Assembly (NCBI GenBank): GCA_014376915.1
Contig: JACMQP010000218.1
Location: 1 to 5,126, forward strand
DNA from: Ramlibacter sp.
GTDB lineage: Bacteria; Pseudomonadota; Gammaproteobacteria; Burkholderiales; Burkholderiaceae
Length of the DNA: 5,126 nucleotides
Direction of reading: 5' to 3'
Shown here: one piece after another, positions 1 to 5,126 of the stretch
How positions within the stretch are numbered: position 1 is the first letter of the stretch
Layout: every line of letters begins with the position of its first letter
Notes under the pieces: model-generated
The model's input: the letters and a program-made list of their open reading frames with translations, nothing else
Databases searched by the model: none
What the model was told of the DNA's origin: nothing
Translations under genes and position numbers: made by a program

Positions 1-1
1 G

Positions 2-253
2 GTGCGCGACGCCTGGGACTGGGATCCGACAGCGCTCCAGCAGCGCACGCGCTTCGCTCTGTCGGCTGAGCAGATCGGGGCGCTGACCAACCGGTTGACC
101 GATCTGCAGATCCAGCGCGACGAGATCCGCGCGCGCATCAGCGCAGAGCCGGACATCTGGGTGCGGCAGCGGCTTTACGAGGACCTGCATCGCGTCGGGC
201 AGCAGCGCTTGCCACTCGAGCAGCAACTGACTGCGGCAGCGCCGGCCCGCTAG
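2..253 (+). CDS. Unrecognised helix-rich protein, likely the C-terminal end of a gene cut by the window edge
   Basis: An open frame runs from the window edge to a TAG at 251-253. A GTG at 2-4 could be a start, but no upstream sequence is visible to show a ribosome binding site or an in-frame stop, so I treat the frame as probably 5'-truncated. The visible 83 residues begin with a Trp/Asp-rich piece (DAWDWDP). They continue as a charged, Gln/Arg/Leu-rich stretch (about residues 20-77) that should form long amphipathic helices or a short coiled coil, and end in an Ala/Pro tail. There is no signal peptide, membrane segment or catalytic motif. I do not recognise the family. Codon use, rich in third-position G/C, resembles the neighbours and supports real coding. 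The next gene starts 69 bases downstream on the same strand, so co-transcription is possible but not shown. Confidence 0.5.
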   Translation: MRDAWDWDPTALQQRTRFALSAEQIGALTNRLTDLQIQRDEIRARISAEPDIWVRQRLYEDLHRVGQQRLPLEQQLTAAAPAR

Positions 254-322
254 CTCAGCGAGTTCATCGGTTCGCGGCGCATGTCGCGCTGCCAGTCGTG
301 AGCGGTTTGCGATACTCAGACG

Positions 323-1045
323 ATGCAGTTGCAGGACATTCTTTATTCCCAGGGGTTCGGCACGCGCCGCGTGTGCGCCGGCCTCATCCAGCAGCGCATG
401 GTGGCGATCGACGGCAAGGTGCAAGACGGTGTGGCCGCCGACTTCGAAACCGCCGGCCTGCGCTTTCAGGTCCAGGGCCGCGAGTGGGAGTTTCATGACA
501 AGGCTTACTTGCTGCTGAACAAGCCGGCGGGAACGGAGTGCTCGCAAAAGCCATCGACTTATCCCAGCGTCTACACGCTGTTGCCGGCGCCGCTGCGGCA
601 GCGCCCGCAGAAGAGCGCAGTGCAGGGCGTGCAGGCGGTGGGCCGTCTCGACCAGGACACGACCGGCCTGCTGCTGCTCACCGATGACGGCCAGTTCATC
701 CACCGCATGAATTCGCCGCGCCACCACGTCCCCAAGGTCTACGAGGTGACGACCAAGCACCCGCTGGACCATTCCCAGGTCAGCCGCCTGCTGGCCGGAG
801 TGGTGCTGGATGACGACCCACGGCCGGTGCTCGCCGCTGCGTGCGAGATCGTGGACGAGCATCATTTGCGCCTGACGCTGATCGAAGGCAAGTACCACCA
901 GGTCAAGCGCATGCTGGCGGCCGTCAGCAACCGTGTCGAGGGGCTGCACCGGTCCCGGATCGGCACGCTGGGGTTGCCGCCTGACCTCGCGCCTGGGCAG
1001 TGGCGCTGGCTCGGCGAGAGCGAACTGGCCGCGCTCCGGGACTGA
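323..1045 (+). CDS. rsuA: 16S rRNA pseudouridine(516) synthase, RsuA family
   Basis: This 240-residue protein should convert one uridine of 16S rRNA (U516 in E. coli numbering) to pseudouridine during small-subunit assembly. Residues 1-45 form an S4-like RNA-binding domain (LIQQRMVAIDGK). The catalytic domain carries NKPAG (66-70), the signature GRLDQDTTG (107-115) with the presumed catalytic Asp110, and DDGQFIHRMNSPRHH (121-135). It also has the RsuA-type stretch EGKYHQVKRMLAAV (188-201), followed by LHRSRIG. The match to E. coli RsuA is close in these blocks and the length is normal for the family. ATG 323 is the first start after an in-frame TGA at 299-301. Only a weak purine stretch precedes it, so the Shine-Dalgarno is poor. 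An RsuA paralogue (RluE/RluF-like) cannot be wholly excluded, but the SPRHH and EGKYHQVKRM blocks favour RsuA. The gene ends 4 bases from the convergent hydrolase gene. Confidence 0.9.
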   Translation: MQLQDILYSQGFGTRRVCAGLIQQRMVAIDGKVQDGVAADFETAGLRFQVQGREWEFHDKAYLLLNKPAGTECSQKPSTYPSVYTLLPAPLRQRPQKSAVQGVQAVGRLDQDTTGLLLLTDDGQFIHRMNSPRHHVPKVYEVTTKHPLDHSQVSRLLAGVVLDDDPRPVLAAACEIVDEHHLRLTLIEGKYHQVKRMLAAVSNRVEGLHRSRIGTLGLPPDLAPGQWRWLGESELAALRD

Positions 1046-1049
1046 TCCG

Positions 1050-1820
1050 TCAGGGCAAGGTCTCGAGGAACTCCCGTACCAGCCGGCAGGTGAGTTGCGG
1101 CTGGTCTCGTTGCGGCGAGTGGCCGCACGCCGCGGGCGTCTCCATGCGGAAGCTGCCAAGGGTCGGCGCGATCTCCTCGATCTGGCGCAGGGTGCCGTAG
1201 ACGTCGTCCTGGCCCTGGATCGCCAGCAGCGGGGCGCTGATCTGCCGGCAGTCGTCGCGGATGTCGAACCCGCGGAACGCGGGGCTGAGCCAGACGTCGT
1301 TCCATTGCCAGAAGGCGACGTCGACGTCGGAGTGGTAGCGCTGCAGCCGCTCCCGCAGCGAAGCGTCAAAGGCGTCGCGCGCGGCTTCGATCGAGCGCAG
1401 CGAAACCTCTTCGACCATCACATGCGGCGCCATCACGATGCAGGCCGTCACCGGATGCCGGCTGGCGTGCAGCAGGGCGATGCTGCCACCGTCGGAATGG
1501 CCCAGCAACACCGGGTGCTCGATCTGCAACTGCGCCAGCAGTTGCGGCAACACCTCCCAGGCTTCGCCGTGCATGTAATCCTGGGCCAGGCGGCCAGTTC
1601 GACGCACGTCCGCCACCGGATCGGAGTTGCCGTAGCCGCGCCGCGAATACACCACGCCGGCCCGGCCGGTGGCGGCGCAGACTTGCGCTGGCCAGTCGCG
1701 CCACATGGCGACCGACCCCAATCCTTCGTGCAGAAAAATAATCGGCGCGCGCTCTCGGCCGGGGGCGCCGGCCAGCCGCTGGAGTTCCAGCGCAACGCCG
1801 TTGATCTGGATTGTTTCCAT
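1050..1820 (-). CDS. Alpha/beta-fold hydrolase, substrate unknown
   Basis: A 256-residue soluble protein of the MhpC-like alpha/beta hydrolase superfamily, read on the minus strand from an ATG at 1820-1818 to a TGA at 1052-1050. The fold is visible in order: a first strand ending in IIFLHEGLGS (27-36), where HEGLG takes the place of the usual HGxxG oxyanion loop; YSRRGYGNSD (58-67); the nucleophile elbow LLGHSDGGS (105-113) with Ser109; an acid in GQDDVYGT (203-210), probably Asp206; and the histidine in CGHSPQRDQP (232-241), His234. A complete Ser-Asp-His triad is therefore present. No signal peptide or membrane segment is seen, so it should be cytoplasmic. Substrate cannot be read from the sequence; ester, lactone or C-C bond hydrolysis are all possible. 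Start choice rests on the fold beginning at once (METIQINGV); the upstream bases hold no good Shine-Dalgarno. It is transcribed alone, convergent with rsuA and divergent from the membrane protein gene. Confidence 0.85.
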   Translation of the reverse strand: METIQINGVALELQRLAGAPGRERAPIIFLHEGLGSVAMWRDWPAQVCAATGRAGVVYSRRGYGNSDPVADVRRTGRLAQDYMHGEAWEVLPQLLAQLQIEHPVLLGHSDGGSIALLHASRHPVTACIVMAPHVMVEEVSLRSIEAARDAFDASLRERLQRYHSDVDVAFWQWNDVWLSPAFRGFDIRDDCRQISAPLLAIQGQDDVYGTLRQIEEIAPTLGSFRMETPAACGHSPQRDQPQLTCRLVREFLETLP

Positions 1821-1873
1821 TGGGGAATGTTACGGGACGCCGCGCCGCGCCGCGGCCGGGTAAGCTGCGCCCC
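1821..1873. other. Short divergent intergenic gap
   Basis: Fifty-three bases separate the start codons of two divergent genes, so both promoters must lie here or inside the opposite coding region. I see no clear -35/-10 pair on either strand, and no strong Shine-Dalgarno for either gene. The short TTCC...GGAA dyad at 1815-1827 overlaps the hydrolase start codon but is too small to call an operator. Confidence 0.4.
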
Positions 1874-2734
1874 ATGACCCTGTTCCTTGACTCCTTCTGG
1901 CGCGCGGTCGCGTACTGCCTGCATCCCCGTGTCATCGCGCTCTCGTTCCTGCCGCTGCTGATCATGGGGAGCCTGTCGCTGGGTCTGGGCTACTTCTACT
2001 GGGATGCGGCGGTGGACTGGGTGTTCCTGAGGCTGGAGTCATGGGACCTGCTCAAGAGCGTCTGGAGCTGGCTGCAGGGCATGGGCGCCGGCAACCTCAA
2101 GACCGTGGTGGCGCCGCTGATCGTCATCTTCAGCGTCACGCCGGTGGTGGTGGTGCTGTCGCTGCTGGTCGTCGCGGTGCTCATGGCGCCGGCGCTGGTG
2201 GCCCTGGTGGCCGAGCGGCGCTTCCCGCTGCTGGAACGCCGCAGGGGCGGCTCGCTTCTGGTCAGTGCGCTGTGGTCGCTCGGCTCGGCGCTGGTCGCCC
2301 TGGTCGCGCTTGTAGTGTCGGTCCCGCTGTGGCTGGTCCCGCCGCTGATCCTGATCCTGCCGCCGCTGATCTGGGGCTGGCTCACGTACCGCGTGATGAC
2401 GTTCGACGCCCTCGCCGAGCACGCCAGCCGGGCCGAACGGCGCGAGATCTTCCGGCGGCACCGTCTCTGGCTGCTCGGCATGGGCGTGGCCACCGGCTAC
2501 CTCGGGGCCGCGCCCAGCATCGTGTGGGCTTCGGGCGCGCTGTTCGCCGCGGCCTTCGTGTTGCTGGTGCCGGTTGCGATCTGGATCTACACGCTGGTGT
2601 TCGCCTTCTCCTCGGTCTGGTTTGCGCACTACTGCCTGGCCGCGCTCGAAAAGCTGCGCCAGGAAGAGGCGGTTGCCGGCAACGCGGCGCCGGTCCCGGT
2701 AGCATTAGAGGATGTCCAGCCCCCCACTTCCTGA
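1874..2734 (+). CDS. EI24-domain (CysZ-like) integral membrane protein
   Basis: A 286-residue, very hydrophobic inner-membrane protein of the EI24/CysZ superfamily. An N-terminal amphipathic segment (LDSFWRAVAYCLHPRVI) leads into membrane helices at roughly 20-42, 78-112, 130-172 (probably two, with a Pro-rich hinge near 155-165), 198-216 and 219-250. The conserved loop TYRVMTFDALAEHASRAER (171-189) before the last helices is typical of proteobacterial EI24 proteins, and the tail after about 260 is polar. CysZ proteins take up sulfate. No cysteine-biosynthesis gene is nearby, so a sulfate role is not supported here and the function is best left open. I chose ATG 1874 because the extended frame from 1811 adds 21 Arg/Pro-rich residues unlike the family, and MTLFLDSFWRA is a usual family start. 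The upstream Shine-Dalgarno is weak. The 3' end overlaps the next gene by 23 bases, suggesting one transcript and coupled translation. Confidence 0.8.
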   Translation: MTLFLDSFWRAVAYCLHPRVIALSFLPLLIMGSLSLGLGYFYWDAAVDWVFLRLESWDLLKSVWSWLQGMGAGNLKTVVAPLIVIFSVTPVVVVLSLLVVAVLMAPALVALVAERRFPLLERRRGGSLLVSALWSLGSALVALVALVVSVPLWLVPPLILILPPLIWGWLTYRVMTFDALAEHASRAERREIFRRHRLWLLGMGVATGYLGAAPSIVWASGALFAAAFVLLVPVAIWIYTLVFAFSSVWFAHYCLAALEKLRQEEAVAGNAAPVPVALEDVQPPTS

Positions 2735-3533
2735 ATCGTCCGCCTTCGGCCTGGTCATCGTCGGCGACGAAATCCTGTCCGGCAAGCGTGCCGACAAGCA
2801 CATGCCCAAGCTCATCGAACTGCTCTCCGCCCGCGGGCTGCAGCTGGAATGGGCCGACTACGTGGGCGACTCGCCCGATCGCATCACCGCCACTCTTGCG
2901 CGCGCGTTCGCCTCGGGCGACGTGGTGTTTTCCTGCGGCGGCATCGGCGCCACGCCGGACGACCACACCCGCCAGTGCGCGGGCCGGGCCCTGGGCGTGG
3001 AGATCGAGTTGCACCCGCAGGCCGAGGCGCTGATCCGCGAGCGGATGCAGGACACGGCGAAAGAGCAGGGCACGACCTATGAGCCGGACCGCCCCGACAA
3101 CATCCACCGTCTGAACATGGGCGTGTTTCCCAAAGGCGCGCGGATCATCCCCAACCCGTACAACAAGATCCCAGGTTTCAGCGTCGGCCATGTGCATTTC
3201 GTCCCCGGGTTCCCGGTCATGGCGTGGCCGATGATGGAGTGGGTGCTCGACCAGCAGTACCCGCACCTGTTCCGGCAGTCGGCTTATGTCGAAAAGTCGG
3301 TCATCGTGTTCGGCTCGATGGAAGCCACGCTGACGCCTTTGATGGAGGAACTGGAGCGGGACCACGCCGGCGTCAAGGTGTTCAGCCTGCCAAGCGTCGA
3401 CCATCCGCAATACGGCCGCCACATCGACCTCGGGGTCAAGGGCGACCCGGTCCGGGTGGGCCCGGCCTACGAACATTTGCTTCAGGGCCTGCGCCAGCTG
3501 GGCGCCAAATTAGGCCCCGAATTGGTGCGTTAG
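2712..3533 (+). CDS. MoaB/MogA-type molybdopterin-binding domain protein (CinA N-terminal-like, stand-alone)
   Basis: A 273-residue protein with the MoCF-binding fold found in MogA, MoaB and the N-terminal half of CinA. Visible blocks are [17 protein letters not shown] (12-28), the phosphate/pterin-loop region [16 protein letters not shown] (71-86), [10 protein letters not shown] (148-157) and [13 protein letters not shown] (162-174). The order GDEIL, then GGIGATPDD, then PG(F/V)P is the CinA_N pattern. The C-terminal nicotinamide-nucleotide amidase (PncC) domain of full CinA is absent, and the remaining ~100 residues match the short family often labelled competence/damage-inducible protein A. 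The substrate is unproven; binding or hydrolysis of a nucleotide- or pterin-like ligand is an inference. The start lies inside the preceding gene, with AGAGG directly abutting the ATG and no proper spacing, which fits translational coupling. The last codons (268-273) carry an NtrC-like site for the downstream glnA. Confidence 0.82.
   Translation: MSSPPLPESSAFGLVIVGDEILSGKRADKHMPKLIELLSARGLQLEWADYVGDSPDRITATLARAFASGDVVFSCGGIGATPDDHTRQCAGRALGVEIELHPQAEALIRERMQDTAKEQGTTYEPDRPDNIHRLNMGVFPKGARIIPNPYNKIPGFSVGHVHFVPGFPVMAWPMMEWVLDQQYPHLFRQSAYVEKSVIVFGSMEATLTPLMEELERDHAGVKVFSLPSVDHPQYGRHIDLGVKGDPVRVGPAYEHLLQGLRQLGAKLGPELVR
3485..3517 (+). repeat. Inverted repeat at the 3' end of the MoaB-like gene
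   Basis: Outer arms GGGCCT (3485-3490) and AGGCCC (3512-3517) are perfect complements. Directly inside them GCGCC (3491-3495) pairs with GGCGC (3501-3505) around a 5-base loop, leaving six unpaired bases (3506-3511) on the 3' side. The RNA could form an 11-bp stem just before the stop codon. No T-run follows, so it is not a standard Rho-independent terminator. In such GC-rich coding DNA it may be chance. Confidence 0.3.
3513..3529 (+). promoter_or_regulatory. Putative NtrC site A (weak), within the preceding gene
   Basis: GCCCC-GAATT-GGTGC matches the NtrC dyad GCACC-N5-GGTGC at 9 of 10 core bases. Its centre (3521) is 27 bases before that of site B, and it lies in the last six sense codons of the MoaB-like gene. 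Bases here are also constrained by coding, so its use by NtrC is an inference from the match and the regular spacing. Confidence 0.4.
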
Positions 3534-3539
3534 TGTTGT

Positions 3540-3556
3540 TGCACCGAATGTGTGCG
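3540..3556 (+). promoter_or_regulatory. Putative NtrC site B upstream of glnA
   Basis: TGCACC-GAATG-TGTGCG has a perfect left half of the NtrC consensus TGCACC-N5-GGTGCA and 4 of 6 bases in the right half. Its centre (3548) is about 154 bases upstream of the predicted sigma-54 start. It starts seven bases after the upstream stop codon. Confidence 0.6.
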
Positions 3557-3566
3557 ACGTCTTGAT

Positions 3567-3583
3567 CGCACCAACCAGGTGCT
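3567..3583 (+). promoter_or_regulatory. Putative NtrC site C upstream of glnA (best match)
   Basis: CGCACC-AACCA-GGTGCT contains the complete core dyad GCACC-N5-GGTGC and matches 10 of 12 defined bases of the full consensus. Its centre (3575) is about 127 bases upstream of the predicted transcription start. That is a distance typical of enhancer sites at enteric glnA sigma-54 promoters. Confidence 0.72.
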
Positions 3584-3593
3584 CTGCTCATCG

Positions 3594-3616
3594 TCCCAGG
3601 CTGCGCTGCCATGGGA
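3594..3616 (+). other. Small hairpin in the glnA upstream region
   Basis: TCCCAGGC (3594-3601) pairs with GCC-A-TGGGA (3608-3616) through a single bulged A and a 6-base loop. No T-run follows, so an intrinsic terminator for the upstream genes is not supported. It sits between the NtrC-like sites and the promoter and may be incidental. Confidence 0.25.
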
Positions 3617-3675
3617 AACGCTTGCAACTTAGACGACAATCGCCTGCTTTGCCGGCTGCGGCCATGCACCAGCTT

Positions 3676-3691
3676 TGGCACAAAAACTGCA
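3676..3691 (+). promoter_or_regulatory. Sigma-54 (RpoN) promoter of glnA
   Basis: TGGCACAAAAACTGCA matches the sigma-54 consensus TGGCACG-N4-TTGCW at all defined bases except two (A for G at position 7, C for T at position 12). The invariant GG (-24) and GC (-12) are present with exact spacing. The predicted start of transcription is near 3702, giving a 5' leader of about 43 bases before the glnA ATG. This promoter type needs an activator ATPase, here most likely NtrC bound at the sites upstream. Confidence 0.8.
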
Positions 3692-3733
3692 TTCGAATCC
3701 CCCGATCACATTTGATTCAACAACGATCCAACC

Positions 3734-3739
3734 AGGAGA
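3734..3739 (+). promoter_or_regulatory. Strong Shine-Dalgarno of glnA
   Basis: AGGAGA lies five bases before the ATG at 3745. It is the only near-ideal ribosome binding site in the window, consistent with a highly translated gene, and it fixes the glnA start. Confidence 0.85.
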
Positions 3740-3744
3740 ACCTG

Positions 3745-5126
3745 ATGGCAACCAAGACCGTCGCCGACGTGATGAAGATGGTGAAGGAGAACGAAGTCAA
3801 GTTTGTCGACTTCCGTTTCACCGACACCCGCGGCAAGGAGCAACACGTCACCGTGCCCGTGTCGCACTTCGACGAAGACAAATTCAGTGCTGGCCACGCT
3901 TTCGACGGCTCGTCGATCGCCGGCTGGAAGGGCATCGAGGCATCGGACATGCTGCTCATGCCCGATCCGATTACCGCCAACATCGACCCCTTCTTCGAGG
4001 AAACCACGCTGCTTCTGACGTGCGACGTGCTCGAGCCGGGCGACGGCAAGGCCTACGACCGCGACCCGCGTTCGATCGCGCACCGCGCCGAGGCTTACCT
4101 CAAGTCGTCGGGCCTGGGCGACACGGCCTATTTCGGTCCGGAACCCGAATTCTTCATCTTCGACGACGTGCGCTGGAACACCGACATGTCGGGCACGTAC
4201 TACAAGATCGACGAGTACGAAGCGCCGTGGAACAGCGGCAAGAAGCTCGAAGGCGGCAACAAGGGCCATCGTCCAACCGTCAAGGGCGGCTACTTCCCGG
4301 TGCCGCCGGTCGACAGCATGCAGGACATGCGCGCAGAGATGTCGCTGATCCTGGAGTCGCTGGGCATCCCGGTCGAGGTCTTCCACCACGAGGTGGGCGG
4401 CGCCGGCCAGAACGAGATCGGCACCAAGTTCAGCACGTTGGTGCAGCGCGCCGACTGGACGCAGCTGCTCAAGTACGTGGTGCACAACGTCGCCAATGCC
4501 TATGGCAAGACGGCGACCTTCATGCCCAAGCCGCTGGTCGGCGATAACGGCTCCGGCATGCACGTGCACCAGTCGATCTGGAAAGACGGCAAGAACCTGT
4601 TCGCCGGCGACGGCTACGCCGGCCTGTCGGACTTCGCGCTGTACTACATCGGCGGCATCATCAAGCACGCCCGTGCGCTGAATGCGATCACGAATCCCGG
4701 CACCAACAGCTACAAGCGCCTGGTGCCCGGCTTCGAAGCGCCGGTGAAGCTGGCCTATTCGGCCAAGAACCGCTCGGCATCGATCCGCATTCCGTATGTG
4801 GCCAACCCCAAGGGCCGACGCATCGAGGCGCGTTTCCCCGATCCGCTGATGAACCCGTACATGGGCTTTGCGGCGCTGATGATGGCCGGCCTCGATGGTG
4901 TGGAAAACAAGATCCATCCCGGCGAAGCCGCCACCAAGGACCTGTACCACCTGCCGCCTGAAGAAGACGCGAAAGTCCCGACCGTGTGCCACAGCCTGGA
5001 CCAGGCGCTGGACTATCTGGACAAGGGCCGCGGCTTCCTGACCAAGGGCGGTGTCTTCACCGACACCATGATCGATGCTTATATCGAGCTCAAGATGACC
5101 GAGGTCACGCGCTTCCGCATGGCCAC
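3745..5126 (+). CDS. glnA: Type I glutamine synthetase (3' end cut by window edge)
   Basis: GlnA joins ammonia to glutamate using ATP, the entry step of nitrogen assimilation, as a cytoplasmic dodecamer. The frame is open from ATG 3745 to the window edge: 460 full codons plus two bases, against a usual length of about 470. Signatures in order are [12 protein letters not shown] (53-64), GPEPEFF (131-137; metal ligands Glu133 and Glu135), [11 protein letters not shown] (214-224; Glu224), the ATP/ammonium-site block [16 protein letters not shown] (262-277; His273), [17 protein letters not shown] (317-333; flap Glu331), NRSASIRIP (342-350) and IEARFPDP (360-367). LYHLPPEE (400-407) holds Tyr401, equivalent to the adenylylated Tyr397 of enteric GlnA; every landmark is shifted by about +4. 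This is the adenylylation-controlled GSI-beta type. The sequence most resembles betaproteobacterial GlnA. No catalytic residue is missing. In relatives ntrB-ntrC (glnL-glnG) often follow; that part is outside the window. Confidence 0.98.
   Translation, partial: MATKTVADVMKMVKENEVKFVDFRFTDTRGKEQHVTVPVSHFDEDKFSAGHAFDGSSIAGWKGIEASDMLLMPDPITANIDPFFEETTLLLTCDVLEPGDGKAYDRDPRSIAHRAEAYLKSSGLGDTAYFGPEPEFFIFDDVRWNTDMSGTYYKIDEYEAPWNSGKKLEGGNKGHRPTVKGGYFPVPPVDSMQDMRAEMSLILESLGIPVEVFHHEVGGAGQNEIGTKFSTLVQRADWTQLLKYVVHNVANAYGKTATFMPKPLVGDNGSGMHVHQSIWKDGKNLFAGDGYAGLSDFALYYIGGIIKHARALNAITNPGTNSYKRLVPGFEAPVKLAYSAKNRSASIRIPYVANPKGRRIEARFPDPLMNPYMGFAALMMAGLDGVENKIHPGEAATKDLYHLPPEEDAKVPTVCHSLDQALDYLDKGRGFLTKGGVFTDTMIDAYIELKMTEVTRFRMA

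Noticed and set aside
249..275. tRNA-like string GCTAGCTCAG after the first frame
   Set aside because: It resembles a D-arm, but there is no matching T-arm GGTTCGA-type loop at the right distance, no anticodon stem and no acceptor stem.
1811..1873. Upstream extension of the EI24 gene to an earlier ATG
   Set aside because: It adds 21 Arg/Pro-rich residues unlike family N-termini and would run into the start of the divergent hydrolase gene.
933..1877. 314-residue plus-strand frame across the rsuA end and the hydrolase
   Set aside because: It overlaps two well-supported genes, and its composition is typical of an antisense or out-of-frame shadow.
2382..3476. 364-residue minus-strand frame opposite the MoaB-like gene
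   Set aside because: It is a low-information His/Arg/Val-rich translation antisense to a gene with clear CinA_N motifs.
3622..3640. TTGCAA followed by GACAAT as a sigma-70 promoter
   Set aside because: The spacer is only 7 bases, far short of the 16-18 needed, and no alternative -35 lies at the right distance.
3675..3703. Possible sigma-70 promoter using TTGGCA as a -35 box
   Set aside because: At 17 bases downstream the sequence is C-rich with no -10-like hexamer. The same bases are better explained as the -24 element of the sigma-54 promoter.
3675..4547. 290-residue plus-strand frame overlapping the start of glnA
   Set aside because: It is an Arg/Gly-rich out-of-frame product with no family resemblance. 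The true glnA frame has a strong ribosome binding site and every family motif.
3706..4992. 428-residue open frame on the minus strand opposite glnA
   Set aside because: It is a shadow of glnA: the highly conserved GlnA frame on the plus strand explains the region. The antisense protein has no recognisable domain, and GC-rich third positions commonly keep this frame open.

Overview
The window looks like chromosomal DNA from a high-GC betaproteobacterium, probably Burkholderiales (Comamonadaceae or a relative). The glutamine synthetase reads as the betaproteobacterial GlnA type almost throughout. The order membrane protein (EI24 family), molybdopterin-binding-domain protein, glnA also fits my recollection of that group. 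Species-level assignment is not possible from the sequence alone. I see no mobile element, CRISPR array, rRNA or tRNA, and base composition is even across the window.

Layout. Positions 2-253 hold the end of an unrecognised, helix-rich reading frame that may begin outside the window. Positions 323-1045 encode a complete RsuA-type 16S rRNA pseudouridine synthase. It converges, with only 4 bases between, on a minus-strand alpha/beta hydrolase (1050-1820). A 53-base divergent gap follows. Then come two overlapping plus-strand genes: an EI24/CysZ-like integral membrane protein (1874-2734) and a stand-alone MoaB/MogA-type domain protein related to the N-terminal part of CinA (2712-3533). A 211-base regulatory gap leads to glnA (3745 onward), which runs off the right edge about ten residues short of its usual end.

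The most informative part is the glnA control region. It has a near-consensus sigma-54 promoter at 3676-3691. About 100-180 bases upstream are three NtrC-like dyads (GCACC-N5-GGTGC type), with centres exactly 27 bases apart. The first dyad lies inside the last codons of the preceding gene. Together with the conserved adenylylation tyrosine in GlnA (Tyr401), this suggests classical nitrogen control: NtrC and sigma-54 acting on transcription, and GlnE/PII acting on the enzyme. The other genes are housekeeping or poorly characterised and share no evident pathway with glnA. I found no convincing new system; the phased NtrC array is the observation most worth checking.
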